In this document: in pieces, positions 61,898 to 64,000 of the stretch
How the letters are laid out: every line of letters starts with the position of its first letter
Numbering within the stretch: position 1 is the stretch's first letter
Source: Ariolimax columbianus
Lineage: Eukaryota > Mollusca > Gastropoda > Stylommatophora > Arionidae
Length of the DNA: 64,000 bases
Direction of reading: 5' to 3'
Assembly (NCBI GenBank): GCA_036924085.1
Contig: JAVGWX010000005.1
Span: forward strand, 43,159,664-43,223,663
Position numbers and translations under genes: made by a program
The notes under the pieces: generated by a model
Told to the model about the DNA's origin: nothing
The model's input: only the letters and a program-made list of their open reading frames with translations
The model's database searches: none

Positions 61898-62337
61898 GAC
61901 ATATCTCAAGGTCAATGGTTGAGTCTCAACAGTTCACAGTGAGGTGGCTGCTCTACTGTTTTTGACACCCCGACCAAGAAATAAGTCTTGTATTGGTAGT
62001 TTCGCCCCCGATCGCCGTATAGGGTGAATATCGAGCAGCTGTCCGCCCGCTTTGATCGGCGGACGGCAGAGACCTCTTTCTGCGGCTCGACCGGGTAGGG
62101 CTGAGGCGCGAGCCCCAGGTCCTGACCATATCGAAGCCTCCCATTGCAGTGGTGCTGATATTTTGGGCGGGATTCCGGCTTACAGGCGTTCGGCCGTAAT
62201 CCCTCACATGGTAGCCTCGCGCCATTGGCTTATCAGCCTGGTACGTGAACCAAAATGTCTGCGGCTCCTCTCGAATTGAGCAGGATTACCGTAGCAACGC
62301 CCTGTCATTAGTAGGGTAAAAATGACCTTCTTCCGAT
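61898..62337 (-). rRNA. 28S rRNA, 3'-terminal ~440 nt, probably pseudogene
   Basis: On the minus strand the region begins TTTACCCTACTAATGAC and continues TACGGTAATCCTGCTCAATTC, GAGAGGAGCCGCAGA, CTGATAAGCCAATGG, GCTACCATGTGAGGGATTA and GGAATCCCGCCC, then AGTAGAGCAGCC, TGTTGAGACTCAACC and CCTTGAGATATGTC. These are the sarcin-ricin region and the final helices of metazoan 28S in the right order. The end near 61,898 corresponds to the mature 28S 3' terminus. The near-invariant sarcin-ricin core (AGTACGAGAGGAACC) reads AATTCGAGAGGAGCC here, so a functional ribosomal RNA is unlikely. Confidence 0.85.
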
Positions 62338-62370
62338 GGTCTATTACCAGCACCCATTCACTATTAGACC
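62338..62370 (-). repeat. Junction hairpin A
   Basis: An imperfect inverted repeat (GGTCTA/TAGACC) around a loop containing GGGTGCTGG on the minus strand, immediately upstream of the 28S fragment. It is homologous to hairpins B and C. Confidence 0.8.
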
Positions 62371-62500
62371 GGACGAATTAATAGAGGGCTTTTTTGTTTT
62401 TCAGTGACCAGGTTTCTGAAATCTGCGGTTTCTGCGGGGTTAAACACGATTTCCGTAGCGTTCTTTCATTAGAAGGTTAAAGAGCTGACCTGTCTTCCGT
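62371..62500 (-). pseudogene. Degenerate second copy of the 28S sarcin-ricin segment
   Basis: The minus strand after hairpin B reads AGGTCAGCTCTTTAACCTTC, TAATGAAAGAACGCTACGG and AAATCGTG. It aligns with AGGTCATTTTTACCC, TACTAATGACAGGGCGTTGC and TACGGTAATCCTG, which follow hairpin A. It is more decayed than that copy and ends with a T-rich stretch before hairpin A. Confidence 0.65.
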
Positions 62501-62535
62501 GGGTCTAATACCAGCACACGTTCACTATTAGACCC
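62501..62535 (-). repeat. Junction hairpin B
   Basis: Perfect 9-bp arms GGGTCTAAT/ATTAGACCC around a 17-nt loop. On the minus strand the stem extends outward with CTTTCG/CGGAAG (one G-U). Confidence 0.9.
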
Positions 62536-62603
62536 AACGAAAGTGCTCTCGATTTGTCAGTCGTTCCACAGTATTGTCGTGTTAAGTCAAATTAAGCCGC
62601 AGA

Positions 62604-62641
<38 letters not shown>

Positions 62642-62642
62642 C
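62536..62642 (-). pseudogene. Second copy of the 18S universal ~1,100 segment
   Basis: The minus strand reads AAAGGAATTGACGGAAGGGC, ACCACCAGGAGTGGAGTCTG and CGGCTTAATTTGACTTAACA, then a diverged tail ending GAGAGCACTTTCGTT. It repeats the end of the main 18S fragment exactly 196 bp away, and the hairpin that follows is at the same offset. The two copies differ by transitions at several conserved positions. Confidence 0.9.
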
Positions 62643-62696
62643 GAACACTGGATGCGAGACAGTCAAGCTACCGAGAGGATAGCCCCAGATTTTCGA

Positions 62697-62731
62697 GGGT
62701 CTAATTCCAGCACCCGTTCCACATTAGACCC
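62697..62731 (-). repeat. Junction hairpin C
   Basis: Perfect 9-bp arms GGGTCTAAT/ATTAGACCC around a 17-nt loop. The stem extends outward with ATTTTCG/CGAAAAT, and further out CCGAGAG pairs with CTCTCGG. It directly follows the main 18S fragment. Confidence 0.9.
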
Positions 62732-63926
62732 AACGAAAATGCTCTCGGCCTGTCAAGCATTTCAGTGTTTGGCCGTGTTGAGTCAAATTAAGCCGCAGGC
62801 TCTACTCCTGGTGGTGCCCTTCCGTCAGTTCCTTTGAGTTTTAGCTTTGCAACCATACTTTCCCCGGAACCCAAACACTTTGGTTTCCCGGAAGTTTCCC
62901 GACGGTATCTGATCGTCTTCGCGCCTTTGACTTTCGTTCTTGATTAATGAAAACATTCTTGACAAATGCTTTCGCAGTAGCTCGTCTTGCGGCGATCCTA
63001 GAATTTCACCTCTAACGCCGCAATACGAATGCCCTCGTTTTTCCCTGTTAATCATTACCTCCAGTTCCAAAAACCAACAAAATAGAACCGAGGTCCTATT
63101 CCAATATTCCAGGCACCATTATTCAGGCAGCTGAGGCCTGCTTTGAACACTCTATTTTTTCAAAGTAAACGCGCCGGCCACCCAGGACGCTCAGCAAAAA
63201 GCACCAGTGGGAGAGAGCCGGCAGACGGTAGGGCAGGAGACAACGGCGCGAGCCGGACCGCCCGCCTGCGTCTGAGATCCAACTACGAGCTTTTTAACTG
63301 CAACAACTTTAAATACGCTATTGGAGCTGGAATTACCGCGGCTGCTGGCACCAGACTTTCCCTCCAATAGATCCTCGTTAAAGGGTTTAAAGTTTACTCA
63401 TTCCAATTACGGGGCCTCGAAAGAGTCCCGTATTGTTATTTTTCGTCACTACCTCCCCGTGCCGGGAGTGGGTAAGTTGCGCACCTGCTGCCTTCCTTGG
63501 ATGTGGTAGCCGTTTCTCATGCTCCCTCTCCGGAATCGAACCTTGATTCCCCGTTACCCGTTACAAACATGGTCAACACGATCGACATTTGATAGGGCAG
63601 ACATTTGAAAGATGCGTCGCCGGCACATGAGGCCATGCGATCAGCACAAAGTTATCCAGAGTCACCAGTGGGGACGCCGCAACCCCGCGAGGGGAAACGA
63701 CGATTGGTTTTGAACTAATAAAAGCGCTCTTTCCGCGAGGGTCGGAGCTTGGTAAGCATCTATTAGCTCTAGAATTGCCACAGTTATCCAAGTAGGATCG
63801 TGTCATCTAAGGAACCTCGACTGATTTAATGAGCCATTCGCGGTTTCACCGTGAGACAGTGTGAACTTAGACATGCATGGCTTAATCTTTGAGACAAGCA
63901 TATGACTACTGGCAGGATCAACCAGA
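62732..63926 (-). rRNA. 18S rRNA, 5' ~1,195 nt, truncated, probably pseudogene
   Basis: On the minus strand it starts CTGGTTGATCCTGCCAGTAG (63,925), the 5' end of animal 18S. It continues through GTCTCAAAGATTAAGCCATG, the 530-loop region GGTAATTCCAGCTCCAATAG (near 63,330-63,350), and the universal segment GAACTGACGGAAGGGCACCA to AACACGG near 62,772. The segment 62,770-62,732 (TTGACAGGCCGAGAGC) still tracks 18S. The remaining ~600 nt of 18S are missing. A shortened helix (after CATGGT near 63,570) and substitutions at conserved sites such as GAATTGACGG to GAACTGACGG argue against function. Confidence 0.95.
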
Positions 63927-64000
63927 TATCTGTCGGAGACGTACGAACCACACACACCGGTCGGCGGAGGACGGTTGTGTAAAACGCCTCACTGAGACGG
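63927..64000 (-). other. 5' external transcribed spacer-like sequence
   Basis: GC-rich sequence immediately upstream of the 18S 5' end. By position it is 5' ETS, which would mean that the 18S fragment came from rDNA or pre-rRNA and not from mature 18S RNA. Homology cannot be verified by eye. Confidence 0.55.

Noticed and set aside
62697..62731. Junction hairpin as a reversed piece of the 18S 530 loop (TAATTCCAGC on the plus strand)
   Set aside because: The match is about 10 nt in hairpin C and weaker in A and B; not enough to claim an inverted 18S origin.

Overview
This is a window of an animal (metazoan) nuclear genome, most likely a lophotrochozoan invertebrate such as a mollusc. There are no prokaryote-style packed genes. 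One spliced host gene is spread over at least 17 kb, the rest is dominated by decayed non-LTR retrotransposons (LINEs), microsatellites and minisatellites, and the right end holds animal-type rRNA sequence. The mollusc guess rests on LINE types (an RNase H-bearing I/Nimb-like element, RTE- and CR1/Jockey-like elements) and is an inference.

Layout. 1-9 kb: CR1/Jockey-like LINE remnants, a degenerate 12-14 bp repeat field, and a 48-bp minisatellite of about 28 copies that is interrupted on its left side by a tRNA-derived SINE. 9-18.7 kb: minus-strand LINE remnants of several families and a 50-bp minisatellite. 18.7-27 kb: mostly gene-free, AT-rich DNA. 27-31 kb: a plus-strand LINE with an internal 48-bp triplication, then a 52-bp array. 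32-49.5 kb: a minus-strand TMEM26-like gene. Three exons can be supported (49,522-49,360; 41,036-40,827; 32,778-32,143). Its introns contain a near-full-length RTE element, another LINE, CA/GA repeats and a nested cluster in which an RNase H-bearing LINE underwent a 46-bp tandem expansion and was then hit by a younger I/Nimb-like LINE. 51-57.5 kb: more plus-strand LINE wreckage and 34-bp and 53-bp minisatellites. 57.5-61.9 kb: a long minus-strand copy of the same I/Nimb-like LINE with a (GAA)n tail.

61.9-64 kb: a minus-strand ribosomal RNA chimera. It runs from a 5' ETS-like stretch through the first two thirds of 18S, then through a junction zone with three copies of one hairpin, straight into the last ~440 nt of 28S. 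The rest of 18S, ITS1, 5.8S, ITS2 and most of 28S are missing. The 28S 3' end abuts the 5' side of the LINE on the same strand. This is the most unusual part of the window.

No CRISPR array, operon, virus or intact autonomous mobile element was recognised. A recurring theme is local tandem expansion with unit lengths clustered at 46-53 bp, arising at unrelated sites and several times inside transposon-derived sequence.
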